Shown: in pieces, positions 17,582-26,137 of the stretch
Layout: each line of letters starts with the position of its first letter
Numbering within the stretch: the first letter of the stretch is position 1
Assembly: GCA_910573755.1 (NCBI GenBank)
Contig: CAJTBO010000021.1
Span: forward strand, 1 to 64,000
Direction: 5' to 3'
Length of the DNA stretch: 64,000 nt
Source of the DNA: Lachnospiraceae bacterium
GTDB taxonomy: Bacteria > Bacillota > Clostridia > Lachnospirales > Lachnospiraceae
The notes under the pieces: generated by a model
The model's input: only the letters and a program-made list of their open reading frames with translations
Databases searched by the model: none
Told to the model about the DNA's origin: nothing
Translations under genes and position numbers: made by a program

Positions 17582-17747
17582 ATGAAAAAATTATCCCTTA
17601 AAAACTCAGACAACTTAACCGTGGACGAGGCATTGTCAGTAAGCGTTCTGAAAGAGTGATGACTACACTCGTTGGACTTCCCGACAAAGCTGATAAGCAA
17701 TCCCTGTTCCATATTACCTTGCTTATTGACGCTGTAAGATATGGCTA
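17582..17747 (+). pseudogene. Gene remnant between the two tRNA-Leu copies
   Basis: An ATG with a strong site (AAAGGAG) opens MKKLSLKNSDNLTVDEALSV, then stops after 25 codons. The next frame continues as SERVMTTLVGLPDKADKQSL to a stop at 17747. The start resembles N termini of some tyrosine recombinases (NLTVDEA), but too little is left to be sure. Best seen as debris of a small element. The remaining bases to 17998 hold nothing I can support. Confidence 0.4.
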
Positions 17748-17998
17748 AATCGAAATACGCATTTTTCCATAGATGCCGCCTAAATAGAAGTGCGGAGGAA
17801 ACACACCCCTATTCCGAAAATAAACAACTGCTGCCATACACTTGTCTTTCTATGAAAAAATGGTGCTTAAAATATTTTTTTAATTCTGTATTTCATTTTA
17901 AATTCGGGGAATCGTCCGCACCGAGTGGTGAGCAGTGTGAATTTTAAACCTTTAAAGTTTTAAAATATGCCATTCAGAAAATCTATTATCTTACCGTT

Positions 17999-18331
17999 TT
18001 AGTATGTATAATCACGTTGCCTTGTAAGAATGCTTTCCCAATCACGTTCCTCTCTCAACACCCTTAAGACATGGATTTCTTTTTCGGATTCTATGATAAT
18101 GTAAAAAATAATAGACGGCGGAAATGGGTCTTTGTAAATAGAATATCCACGATAATATAGATATGTCTTTCCAAAAATGCTGCCTAATAATTCAAGTTTA
18201 TCCAAACGTTCCTTTATCTCTTCCTGAAAGCGGTCAGCCCTTGCTATCCCAAACTGCGTTTCTATATAATCTGCAATTTCGGCTATATCATAAACAGCTT
18301 CCCACGTTACGATAACTTTATACTTCTGCAT
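17999..18331 (-). CDS. RelE/ParE-family toxin
   Basis: 110 residues with the RelE/ParE fold: KYKVIVTWEAVYDIAEIADYI at the start, a helical hairpin (DRFQEEIKERLDKLELL), and strands ending in SIIFYIIIESEKEIHVLRVLREERDWESIL. RelE-type members cut mRNA in the ribosome and ParE types poison gyrase; sequence alone does not decide which. The start overlaps the upstream antitoxin by 14 bp, the usual type II arrangement. It lies between two identical tRNA genes, suggesting it arrived with, or stabilises, a small inserted segment. Confidence 0.85.
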   Translation of the reverse strand: MQKYKVIVTWEAVYDIAEIADYIETQFGIARADRFQEEIKERLDKLELLGSIFGKTYLYYRGYSIYKDPFPPSIIFYIIIESEKEIHVLRVLREERDWESILTRQRDYTY

Positions 18332-18491
18332 TTCTCCGCCTGTTCCTTAATTCAGTAATTTTAACAAAAGCTTCTGTTAAAGGCAATTCTCTTCCGGCTT
18401 CCATATCGTCAATGCCTCGGTCAAGCATTTTAAGCATTTTTTCGTAATTGATTGTTTCGTTCACTTTTTCATCTTGTAATGCATATGCCAT
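18318..18491 (-). CDS. Antitoxin partner of the RelE/ParE toxin
   Basis: 57 residues from the ATG at 18491, preceded by GCAGGTGAG; a longer reading frame to 18551 lacks such a site. Small and charged, with NYEKMLKMLDRGIDDMEAGRELPLTEAF, as in antitoxins that wrap around RelE/ParE toxins. It ends in an RNRRR basic patch. No clear ribbon-helix-helix DNA-binding part is visible, so self-repression is uncertain. Confidence 0.75.
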   Translation of the reverse strand: MAYALQDEKVNETINYEKMLKMLDRGIDDMEAGRELPLTEAFVKITELRNRRRNAEV

Positions 18492-18784
18492 AAACTCACC
18501 TGCTTTCTTCTTGCCATTGATACTTCTTAATTTAAGATACCATAGTCCCATCTATGAATCAAGTTTTTCTCATTTCTATTCTGCCAAAGCCGGTGTTTTT
18601 TATCCATGTGCAAAATTATTAAAAAGTCCTTTACTTTTCTCACAAGATTAGAGATAATTAAAGGATCAAGAAGTAAATGGTGACTCGTCAGACTATTTTC
18701 TCTAAATTGAGCAGTCTTACGACAGAAAACTGAAAAATATCTTGTGTGAAAAAAGAGTAAACTTATGATTTAGCAGGGCTTTAT

Positions 18785-18868
18785 GCGGAAGTGTCGGAAC
18801 TGGCAGACGAGCAAGACTAAGGATCTTGTGGTGGTTACACCGTGTGGGTTCAAGTCCCATCTTCCGCA
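18785..18868 (+). tRNA. tRNA-Leu (anticodon AAG), copy 2
   Basis: 84 nt, identical base for base to the copy at 17369-17452. Its upstream flank is different and shows no promoter as good as the one before copy 1. The identity stops exactly at the tRNA ends. Confidence 0.93.
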
Positions 18869-18920
18869 TAAAAACAGCGCGGAACAGGATATTATCATTC
18901 CTGTTCCGCGCTGTTTTTAT
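18868..18920. terminator. Long bidirectional terminator hairpin
   Basis: A stem of about 22 perfect bp (18868-18889 with 18899-18920) around a 9-nt loop, A-rich on the left and T-rich on the right. It directly follows tRNA-Leu copy 2 and its right arm reaches the stop codon of the minus-strand gene at 18917, so it serves both directions. Confidence 0.88.
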
Positions 18921-19825
18921 GCGCCCCAGATCTGGTTCCTTGTGATCTCAAGGACCGTATCCGTGGGTGTGCCGGCGATCTCATCGCCGAAGATCTCCCT
19001 CAGCCTTCCGCCCTGCATCATCTCCGCCAGTTTGGACCTTGCGGATGCCTGAGCCGCCAGATCGGCAAGCTGCCGGGAACTTTGTATACTCTCCTCGATC
19101 TGTTCCTGTGCCAGCCATCTCATAAACTCAGCCCGCTTCGCCATGCGCAGATAGTAAGCCCTCACCATCTCGTCGCTGCTGACCGTGATCTCGCCGCCGC
19201 AGCTCGAAGAAACCGCATTACAGATATTCCCGTCCTCCCCGATCGCCACAGCCTGGGACATCCCGGCAGTACAGCCCGGCCTGATCGCCTCGTTGCGGAG
19301 TACATCGAAGGTAAACCAGGTATCTATCTTTTCCATGATCTCCCTGGCATATGCCGGGTCCTGCTCCATCCTTTCCTGCACTTTGGGATGGATCACGACC
19401 GCCTTGCTGCCCGGCGGAACATTGCCCAAGGCGTGGATTTCCGGCGGCGCGATAAACTTCCCGTCTTTGGAACCGTAAAAGGGGTTCGGCCCCTCCGGCT
19501 GCCAGTTTTCCAGCGTCTCTTTCGCCTTGTCCCCGGACTGATACAGCAGATAATGGGGATAATCGTTCCTCGTCCTCCAGTAGCCGCTGCTGGCATCAAA
19601 CACATGATACACCAGATTGGGATATTTTGCTTTCAGCATAGATTCCAGCGTCGCCCCCTTTGCAGCCTCCGCGCCGTCCGTCTGCGCCATCGCCGCTTCC
19701 CGGCTCGCCTGATCGACTCTCTCCAGAAAGCTCTTGTCTTTTACTTCCGGTCGTTTTGTTTCCCCGGCTGCCGCCTGAGAGCCGTAAAGCCCTATCCCGT
19801 AACCGGATTGGATCATATTACTCAT
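18917..19825 (-). CDS. Protein of unknown function linked to a LytTR two-component system
   Basis: 302 residues, ATG with GGAG 5 nt upstream. No signal peptide or membrane span is visible. The start MSNMIQSGYGIGLYGSQ and a central region with YHVFDASSGYWRTRNDYPHY, PPGSKAVVIHPKVQERM and CNAVSSSCGGEITVSSDE recall a Lachnospiraceae family often present in several paralogs per genome, without an assigned function. The C-terminal half is helical. Its start overlaps the kinase stop by 8 bp, so it is the third gene of the LytTR operon and may be its output or modulator; that is inference from position. Confidence 0.65.
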   Translation of the reverse strand: MSNMIQSGYGIGLYGSQAAAGETKRPEVKDKSFLERVDQASREAAMAQTDGAEAAKGATLESMLKAKYPNLVYHVFDASSGYWRTRNDYPHYLLYQSGDKAKETLENWQPEGPNPFYGSKDGKFIAPPEIHALGNVPPGSKAVVIHPKVQERMEQDPAYAREIMEKIDTWFTFDVLRNEAIRPGCTAGMSQAVAIGEDGNICNAVSSSCGGEITVSSDEMVRAYYLRMAKRAEFMRWLAQEQIEESIQSSRQLADLAAQASARSKLAEMMQGGRLREIFGDEIAGTPTDTVLEITRNQIWGA

Positions 19826-21203
19826 AAGTGCTCCTTTCCTGCAACAAAACCGTTGCGCAAAATACCTGCCCCTCTGCCTTCAGTTCCAGCTCTCCCATAT
19901 ACTTTTCCGCGGTGCGGCGCACATTGAACAGCCCGATCCCGTGCATCCGGACATCTTCTTTTTTTGTTGTGGCGATCATGCCCTCCGGCCCGATCTCCAC
20001 CTCTCCCGCAAAATTGTTTTTAACTTCGATCAGGAAAAATTTCCCTTTCTGTTTTCCCGCCAGCGTAATAAAGCTTTCCTCTCCTGCCGCTTTTTTTCCG
20101 GCTTCCAGTGCGTTCTGCAGCAGGTTCTGCAGAATGATCCCCAGATCAAAGGCCTCGTAACCGCCCGTTTCCGGGTAATGAAAATCCGTCTCAAAGGAAA
20201 TGCCCGCCTCAAGGCATTGGCGACGCTTGTCATTGACGATCACATCCGTGACCGCATTTCCCGTCTGCAGCATAAGTTCCAGTTCTCCCATCTCCTGATC
20301 CATCCGGCCGATATAGGCATCCAGTTCCCCATAGCTGCCGCTTGCCGCAAGCCCCCTGATATTCATCATATGTCCCCGCATCTCATGTTTCATCCGGCGG
20401 ATCTGTCCGGCGGAACGCTCCGTTTCCTGCAGTCTTTCGCGCAGTGTCCGCATCTGCTGCCGCTCCACAAAGCCGGCGGCTTCTTTTTCCTGCAGTACCG
20501 CCATCTCCTGCCCTGCGGCAATGGCAAGGACCGTTCCCGCGTAAAACAAAAGCGCCAGAAGCGGTACCATGACCAGAAATACCGGATGCCGCTCATAAAG
20601 CTGAAGGAATACGCCGTCCTGAAACTCAAAGAGCAGTCTGGAGATCATCTGGCCGAATAAGATCCCCGCCGCCGGGATCAGGCTGATGCAGCACAGCTCC
20701 CGCCGGCAAAGATACAGGCTCTTTTTTCTGATCTGCCGCTGCAGGATATACAGCATAAGCCCCAGTACGGCTATATGGGTAAACAAAAACAGCAGTACCA
20801 GAACAGCCGCGCGGCAGTAAGCCTTCTCCGGTGTCCCGGCGCCCTGCGGCAGCAGTCCTTCTATCAGGAAATACAGGCTTTCCAGCATCAGACCGCCGCA
20901 GACTCTGCCATTCCAGTAAAGCAGGGTAAGCCACAGTGCCTTCTTTCTCCCCAGCCCCAGCACACCTGACATTCCTGTCAGCAATACCGCCAGCAGCACG
21001 CCCGATGCACCCCGCGGAAGCACCGCCGCACCGGTAAACAGGCTGACGGCAAGATATGCCGCAAATACAACCGGCAGCTTCCTTCCATCCTGCTTCCTTC
21101 TTATCATAAACGGCCTGAAAAACAGCATCAGCATCACCGCATAAAAGAGCTCCGCCCCCGCCCGGTACACTTCCCGGAAGATCCGGAATCCCGCTTCACT
21201 CAT
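19818..21203 (-). CDS. AgrC/LytS-type sensor histidine kinase
   Basis: 461 residues from the ATG at 21203, which overlaps the response-regulator stop by 4 bp (ATGA). The N-terminal half has about six to seven membrane spans and no large external domain, as in AgrC. A coiled coil (QEKEAAGFVERQQMRTL) leads to the phospho-acceptor region MKHEMRGHMMNIRGL near 310, then the GHKL ATPase with LQNLLQNALEAGKKA (N box) and GIGLFNVRRTAEKYMG (G box). It should phosphorylate the LytTR regulator encoded directly upstream. No AgrB/AgrD-like peptide genes are in the vicinity, so the signal is unknown. Confidence 0.88.
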   Translation of the reverse strand: MSEAGFRIFREVYRAGAELFYAVMLMLFFRPFMIRRKQDGRKLPVVFAAYLAVSLFTGAAVLPRGASGVLLAVLLTGMSGVLGLGRKKALWLTLLYWNGRVCGGLMLESLYFLIEGLLPQGAGTPEKAYCRAAVLVLLFLFTHIAVLGLMLYILQRQIRKKSLYLCRRELCCISLIPAAGILFGQMISRLLFEFQDGVFLQLYERHPVFLVMVPLLALLFYAGTVLAIAAGQEMAVLQEKEAAGFVERQQMRTLRERLQETERSAGQIRRMKHEMRGHMMNIRGLAASGSYGELDAYIGRMDQEMGELELMLQTGNAVTDVIVNDKRRQCLEAGISFETDFHYPETGGYEAFDLGIILQNLLQNALEAGKKAAGEESFITLAGKQKGKFFLIEVKNNFAGEVEIGPEGMIATTKKEDVRMHGIGLFNVRRTAEKYMGELELKAEGQVFCATVLLQERSTYE

Positions 21204-21952
21204 AAGCCCGCTCCTTTTTTCAGAAAATGAAGATAAGCCTTCACAAAATCCCGGTATTTGTATTTGGAGATCAGGAGCCTTTCCCCGTTTTTCAGCACCG
21301 CTTCCGTTTTGGAATACTGTTCTATATAGGAAAGATTGACCAGATAGCCCTTGTGAATGCGGAAAAAACAATCCCGCAGTTCCTCCTCCAAATCCCTTAT
21401 CTTCGCATAACAGGCAAACTCTTTGTCCGTCAAATGCAATACCGCCTTATGATTGCTGCTCTCGATATAGAGAATCTGATCCAGCGGCAGCGTTCTGCTG
21501 GTGCCTGCCGTTTTCAGCGTGATCGTTTGGGCTTTTTTCCTGTGATCCCCGCCTGCCGCGATCCGCTCCAGCGCCCTTTTAAAAACCCGGGCAAATTTTT
21601 CTTCCTCCACCGGTTTGACCAGATACTGAAACGCATCCACATCAAAGGCATCATACACATAACTGTCATAGCCTGTCACAAAGATGATCAGAGGCTGTAC
21701 CTCCCGCTCCTGCTGCCTGATCTGACGCGCCAGTTCCATTCCGTCCATGCCCCCGCCGGGAGCCTGCAGCTCAATGTCCAGAAACAGCAGGTCGATCCTC
21801 CGCTTATCCGAGAGGCACTCCGTCGCGGAAGCATATTCCCGGATCTCACAGGCGCATTTTTTTGTGAAAGAATCCGCCTGCTCCCGGATCAGCCGGGAAA
21901 GATAGCCGCGGGTTTCTTTTTCATCCTCACAAATGACAATTCTCAACTTCAT
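21200..21952 (-). CDS. LytTR-family response regulator
   Basis: 250 residues. Receiver domain 1-125 with the acidic pocket in RIVICEDEKE, phospho-acceptor in LLFLDIELQAPGG and Lys in FQYLVKPVEEEKF. A LytTR DNA-binding domain (about 145-245) has LYIESSNHKAVLHL and FRIHKGYLVNLSYIEQYSK. LytTR proteins bind paired direct repeats about 21 bp apart; an array with that spacing lies immediately upstream (22022-22162), which suggests autoregulation. It is the first gene of a three-gene operon with the kinase and the 302-residue protein. Confidence 0.9.
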   Translation of the reverse strand: MKLRIVICEDEKETRGYLSRLIREQADSFTKKCACEIREYASATECLSDKRRIDLLFLDIELQAPGGGMDGMELARQIRQQEREVQPLIIFVTGYDSYVYDAFDVDAFQYLVKPVEEEKFARVFKRALERIAAGGDHRKKAQTITLKTAGTSRTLPLDQILYIESSNHKAVLHLTDKEFACYAKIRDLEEELRDCFFRIHKGYLVNLSYIEQYSKTEAVLKNGERLLISKYKYRDFVKAYLHFLKKGAGL

Positions 21953-22021
21953 GCCCCTTCCCTTCCATCATTTTTTCGTCGGATCCGATGCCGCAGTAAA
22001 GCCTTTTGACGCAACCGGACC

Positions 22022-22162
22022 GTTTTACGGCGTAACTGGACCGCTCCATAGTGTGTTCCGGTTGTTTCACCGTGCAACAAAACTGTTTCCGAACGCATTC
22101 AGGCATTCAGGGCGTTTTGCGGTATAACCGTACCGTTTTACAGTACATTCAGGGCGTTTCAC
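22022..22162. promoter_or_regulatory. 21-bp-phased GTTT repeat array, probable LytTR operator
   Basis: Motifs of the form (C/T)GTTT(T/C)(A/C)C recur with their first G at 22022, 22064 and 22085 (a degenerate one at 22043), then 22114, 22135 and 22156, so within each block the step is exactly 21 bp. A whole unit reads about GTTTYACRGTRYAAYYRGRCC. The array fills the region upstream of the LytTR regulator start at 21952. LytTR-domain proteins are known to bind direct repeats with a GTT core about 21 bp apart. That this array is their target is inferred. Confidence 0.55.
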
Positions 22163-22187
22163 AGCACAAAAAAGCGGCGGGAAACCT

Positions 22188-24950
22188 TCATTCCCCGCCC
22201 TGTCCGATCTCCTCCCGCAGCCTCTCTTCCATCCCCTCCAGCATAAACCGTTTCCCGGCAGGCTGTTTTTCCAGATAATCCGTTTTCAGATTTTGACTAT
22301 AGTAGTCAATCTCCTTTTTGAGTTCTCTCGCCGACAGCAGGCGGCAGCCCTGCCCCCGGATGATAATCTGCTCCAGACCGTCCGAAGTCGCCACCGTGAC
22401 ATCATATTTTCTGCCGTTTTCATGGGAAAACCGCTCAATATACTGATCCGCCGTCTCCGCTTCCTTCGTGTAGACCACATGGATATTGTGGTAATCCAGC
22501 ATCTCCGTGTCATGTCCCTTAACCCGGTAGGCGTCAAAGACCGCGATCACCTCGCACTGCCGCATCCCCTGATAGTTGCAGAGGATATCCAGAAGCCGCC
22601 CCCTTGCGCCGTCGATACTGACCTCCGACAACTCTTTCAGCTCGTCCCATGCAAAAATGATATTATATCCGTCCACCAGCAGATACTCCTGTTTTGCCTG
22701 CTTCGGCTTCCCGGTCTTCTGCCCGTTTTCTCCGCCGTACTTCAGCATCTTCGCGGATACTCTCTCCCTGCCTGCCCCTTCTGCGGATACCGTTTTTTTG
22801 CCGCCGGCACCGCTTTTTCTTCCGGCGTTCCATTTCCGCCCCCCGGCGTCCGGTTGGCTGTTTGCATGGGATGCCCCCGCTATAATGGCGTCGATCTCCT
22901 CGGTTCCGATGGCTTCCCTGCTCTCCCGCTCCTGATAAGCCCTCTCCTGCCGCAGCCGCATCTGCTCTTTGGTCTGTTCCCTTCCTTTTTTCAGTCCCTT
23001 TATGCTGCTTTCCACATGCATATGGGAAGGCGCTTCATACCAGGGTACCAAAAATCCCGCGCCGTGGGCACAAAATACCGAAGAGGAAGGGTTGTCCGCA
23101 TCTGCCTCCGGATCATAGCCGGTCCGTTCCAGCACCTCCTCCGCGTTATGGCAGGGCGCATACCCGCCGGGCTGGCAGCTTAAATGCCCACGCCCCTTTG
23201 TGTATGCCGTGACTTCTATCTGGTAATCCTGCAGGCATGCCACCGGCGCGCGCCCCCGCAAAACCGCCGTATCCTCCCGGATCTCCGGCGCCGTGATCTT
23301 TCCCTGCATGCGTTCAATATCCGTCATCGCCCGCCCCGCCGTCTGCGCCGGCACCTCCAGCACAAACTCATAGAAGGGCTCAAGCAGTACGGACTCCGCC
23401 TGCATCAGCCCCTGCCGCACCGCCCGGTAAGTCGCCTGCCGGAAATCCCCGCCTTCCGTATGCTTTATATGCGCCTTTCCGCCGGTCAGCGTTATCTTGA
23501 TATCCGTTATGACCGATCCGGTCAACACACCTTTGTGTTCCCGCTCCTCCAGATGGGTCAGCACCAGTCTCTGCCAGTTTTTATCCAGAATATCCCCGCT
23601 GCAGTCCGACGCGGTCTGGATGCCGCTGCCCTGCTCTCCGGGCTCTAACAAGAGCTGAACCTCCGCATAATGGCGCAGGGGTTCAAAATGCCCCACGCCC
23701 TCCACCGCATTTGCAATGGTTTCTTTATAGACGATATTGCCCGGTCCGAAGCTGACCGTCATCTGAAACCGCTCCGCGATCATGCTCTGCAGCACTTCCA
23801 ACTGTACCGGCCCCATAAGCTGTATATGGATCTCCTGCAGTTTTTCCTCCCACAAAATATGAAGCTGGGGATCTTCCTCCTCCAGCTGCCTGAATTTCGG
23901 CAGCGCCGCTGCCGCCTGCACTTCCTCCGGCAGATAGACCCGGTAAGTCAAAACTGGTTCCAGCACAGGCTGCATCACGGTTTTCTCCGCCCCCAACCCG
24001 TCTCCCGGCATTGTATATGACAGTCCTGTCACTGCATAAATACCGCCTGTTTCGGCCCTGTCAACGGTATCATATTTCTCTCCCGAGTAACTGCGTATCT
24101 GTGTCGCCTTCTCCTGCCAGATACTTTCCGGATCTCCCGGCATCCGTCCCTCCAGTTCTTCCCGGATTTTTAAATTTCCGCCGGTCACCTTTAAAAAAGT
24201 CAGCCGGTTTCCCTGTTTATCTCTGGAAATCTTATAAACTCTCGCTGCAAATGCGCCATCTTTCCGGTATTGCGGCTCTTTCGTATATTCCCGCAGTCCC
24301 TGCAGCAACTCTTCCACCCCTTCCATCCTGAGGGCGGAACCGAAGAAACAGGGAAACAGTTTCCTCTCCGCGACCAGCCTGACAATCTCATCACGGGAAA
24401 TGCTTCCCGTCTCCAGAAACTCCTCCAGCAGCTTTTCCTCACAGACCGCTATATTTTCAAAAAATGCTTCCGTATTCTGACCGGAAAAGTCAACGATCCC
24501 TTCCCCCAACAGTTCCCGGCATTCCGAGAGCAGCGCTTCTTTCTCCGTTCCCGGCTGATCCATTTTGTTGAAAAATAAAAATGTGGGGATTTTATATTTT
24601 TTCAGAAGCCGCCACAATGTTTTCGTATGTCCCTGTACGCCGTCCGCACCGCTGACAAGCAACAGGGCATAGTCCAGCACCTGCAGCGTGCGCTCCATCT
24701 CCGCGGAAAAGTCCACATGCCCCGGCGTATCGAGCAGGGTGATCACCATATCTTCATATCGCAGGACCGCCTGCTTGGAAAATATGGTGATCCCACGCTT
24801 TTTTTCCAGTTCGTACGTATCCAGAAAGGCGTCTTGGTTATCCACCCGCCCTAACTTCCGGATCATGCCGCAATGATAGAGCAGCCCCTCGGAAAGCGTG
24901 GTCTTGCCCGCATCCACATGCGCCAGAATGCCTGTTACCAGTTTTTTCAT
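22188..24950 (-). CDS. TetM-like translation-factor GTPase fused to a NYN ribonuclease-like domain
   Basis: About 920 residues from the ATG at 24950, with AGAGGA upstream; it overlaps the deacetylase stop by ATGA. Residues 1-640 follow elongation factor G and ribosomal-protection proteins: AHVDAGKTTLSEGLLY (P loop), DTPGHVDFSAEMER, FFNKMDQPG, then domain-IV/V-like parts (GPVQLEVLQSMIAERF, GGYAPCHNAEEVL). After a charged linker, residues about 745-900 form a NYN/YacP-like domain: YLLVDGYNIIFAWDEL, CEVIAVFDAYRVKG, ADQYIERFSHENGRKYDVTVATSDG. YacP (Rae1) in Bacillus cleaves mRNA in the ribosomal A site, so the fusion suggests a GTPase that recruits a nuclease to ribosomes. Tetracycline protection is not shown. 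Confidence 0.85.
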   Translation of the reverse strand: MKKLVTGILAHVDAGKTTLSEGLLYHCGMIRKLGRVDNQDAFLDTYELEKKRGITIFSKQAVLRYEDMVITLLDTPGHVDFSAEMERTLQVLDYALLLVSGADGVQGHTKTLWRLLKKYKIPTFLFFNKMDQPGTEKEALLSECRELLGEGIVDFSGQNTEAFFENIAVCEEKLLEEFLETGSISRDEIVRLVAERKLFPCFFGSALRMEGVEELLQGLREYTKEPQYRKDGAFAARVYKISRDKQGNRLTFLKVTGGNLKIREELEGRMPGDPESIWQEKATQIRSYSGEKYDTVDRAETGGIYAVTGLSYTMPGDGLGAEKTVMQPVLEPVLTYRVYLPEEVQAAAALPKFRQLEEEDPQLHILWEEKLQEIHIQLMGPVQLEVLQSMIAERFQMTVSFGPGNIVYKETIANAVEGVGHFEPLRHYAEVQLLLEPGEQGSGIQTASDCSGDILDKNWQRLVLTHLEEREHKGVLTGSVITDIKITLTGGKAHIKHTEGGDFRQATYRAVRQGLMQAESVLLEPFYEFVLEVPAQTAGRAMTDIERMQGKITAPEIREDTAVLRGRAPVACLQDYQIEVTAYTKGRGHLSCQPGGYAPCHNAEEVLERTGYDPEADADNPSSSVFCAHGAGFLVPWYEAPSHMHVESSIKGLKKGREQTKEQMRLRQERAYQERESREAIGTEEIDAIIAGASHANSQPDAGGRKWNAGRKSGAGGKKTVSAEGAGRERVSAKMLKYGGENGQKTGKPKQAKQEYLLVDGYNIIFAWDELKELSEVSIDGARGRLLDILCNYQGMRQCEVIAVFDAYRVKGHDTEMLDYHNIHVVYTKEAETADQYIERFSHENGRKYDVTVATSDGLEQIIIRGQGCRLLSARELKKEIDYYSQNLKTDYLEKQPAGKRFMLEGMEERLREEIGQGGE

Positions 24951-25891
24951 TTTGTCAAATCCTCTAAAGTACCGAACCGGTACCCCATCTGTTCCCATTT
25001 CGTCAGCAGTTCATCCAGAACCTCGCCGTTTGTCCTTGATGTGTTATGCAGCAGCACAACGGCTCCGGGATGGACCCTGCCGGTCAGTTTCGCAAGCGCC
25101 TCTTCCTTCGTTGGCTGGGCGTCCACATTCCAGTCTACATAGGCAAGGCTCCAGAATATCGTTTTATAGCCCAGCTTCTGTGCCATTTCCAGGTTGTTCA
25201 GATTATATTTCCCCTGGGGCGGGCGGTAGAAATGATTCAGCTCCACCCCCGTGATCTCCTGATATTTATCCGACACCAGCTCCAGTTCCTCACGGAACTT
25301 ATCCTCCGAAGCGATGGTATCCATATCGGGATGGTGCCAGGTATGGTTTCCCACCATATGCCCTTCCGCCTGCATCCGCTTTACCAGATCCGGCGCGCTC
25401 TCCAGAAAATGGCCTACCACAAAAAACGTGGCTTTTGCGTTATGTTTCTGCAGCGCGTTCAGGATATTTTCGGTATTGCCGTTCTCATAACCGCAGTCAA
25501 AAGTCAGATAGAGTACCTTCTCCCTGTCGTCTCCCAGAAACCATGCATCGTATTTTTCCAGTTCTTCTTTGGAGAGGCTTCCGGCGGGCTGCGTCTCGCT
25601 GCCGTCCGCCCCGAAGCCGAGCCCCCAGCTTCCGGACGCCGCGGTCTCCACGTACTGCTGCCCGCCGTAGGTAACGACAGTCACGCTTCTTTGTACCTCG
25701 TCTCCGTCGTTTTCCCGGTAGCCCAGCGTCCCGTCATTGCCTGATACATCGTTTTGGTTTCCTCTTTCTCTTTCCGCTTCCTCTCCGGGCAGAAGCTTTT
25801 TCCCGAAAAACAACACCAGTACCAGTATTGCTGCCCAGAAAACCGTTTTCACCAGTTTTTGCGTGTTTATCTTTCCCTGTTTCTTTTCCAT
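24947..25891 (-). CDS. Membrane-anchored polysaccharide deacetylase (PdaA-like)
   Basis: 314 residues. One N-terminal membrane span (VKTVFWAAILVLVLFFGKKL), a low-complexity linker, and a NodB-type deacetylase domain (about 110-310). The motifs are YLTFDCGYENGNTENIL (motif 1, with the Asp-x-Gly pattern typical of PdaA), GNHTWHHPDM (metal-binding His pair), YRPPQGKYN and VLLHNTS. In Bacillus PdaA removes acetyl groups from N-acetylmuramate while spore cortex is made, so a role in cortex peptidoglycan is plausible. Coupled to the GTPase-NYN gene by a 4-bp overlap. Confidence 0.88.
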   Translation of the reverse strand: MEKKQGKINTQKLVKTVFWAAILVLVLFFGKKLLPGEEAERERGNQNDVSGNDGTLGYRENDGDEVQRSVTVVTYGGQQYVETAASGSWGLGFGADGSETQPAGSLSKEELEKYDAWFLGDDREKVLYLTFDCGYENGNTENILNALQKHNAKATFFVVGHFLESAPDLVKRMQAEGHMVGNHTWHHPDMDTIASEDKFREELELVSDKYQEITGVELNHFYRPPQGKYNLNNLEMAQKLGYKTIFWSLAYVDWNVDAQPTKEEALAKLTGRVHPGAVVLLHNTSRTNGEVLDELLTKWEQMGYRFGTLEDLTK

Positions 25892-25990
25892 ACATTACCC
25901 CGCTTACATAAAAAATATCTCTTTCTATATGATTATGTAAGCAGAGTACGTCCTATCACAAAGCGGGCAGGCCCGCACATGAGATTTGTT

Positions 25991-26116
25991 TCGCAGACCC
26001 GCGCTTTCCTCTTCAGCTTCTCTTAACAGGCAGGCCCGCTTTCGGAATCTGCTTCGCAGGCCCGCATTTTCCTCTATTGCTTCCTTTAACGCTCAGGCCC
26101 GCTTTCGGAATCTGCC
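25991..26116. repeat. 63-bp tandem duplication in an intergenic region
   Basis: Two units (25991-26053 and 26054-26116) share TTAAC...CAGGCCCGCTTTCGGAATCTGC and start TCGCAG(A/G)CCCGC; a partial third copy of CAGGCCCGC lies just to the left. It is between the deacetylase start and the aldose epimerase stop. Non-coding as far as I can see. Confidence 0.75.
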
Positions 26117-26137
26117 TCCCAGACTTATCGTTTTCCC

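Noticed and set aside
22188-24950. Tetracycline resistance gene
   Set aside because: Similarity is to the EF-G/TetM fold in general, and the NYN fusion marks a chromosomal family not shown to give resistance.
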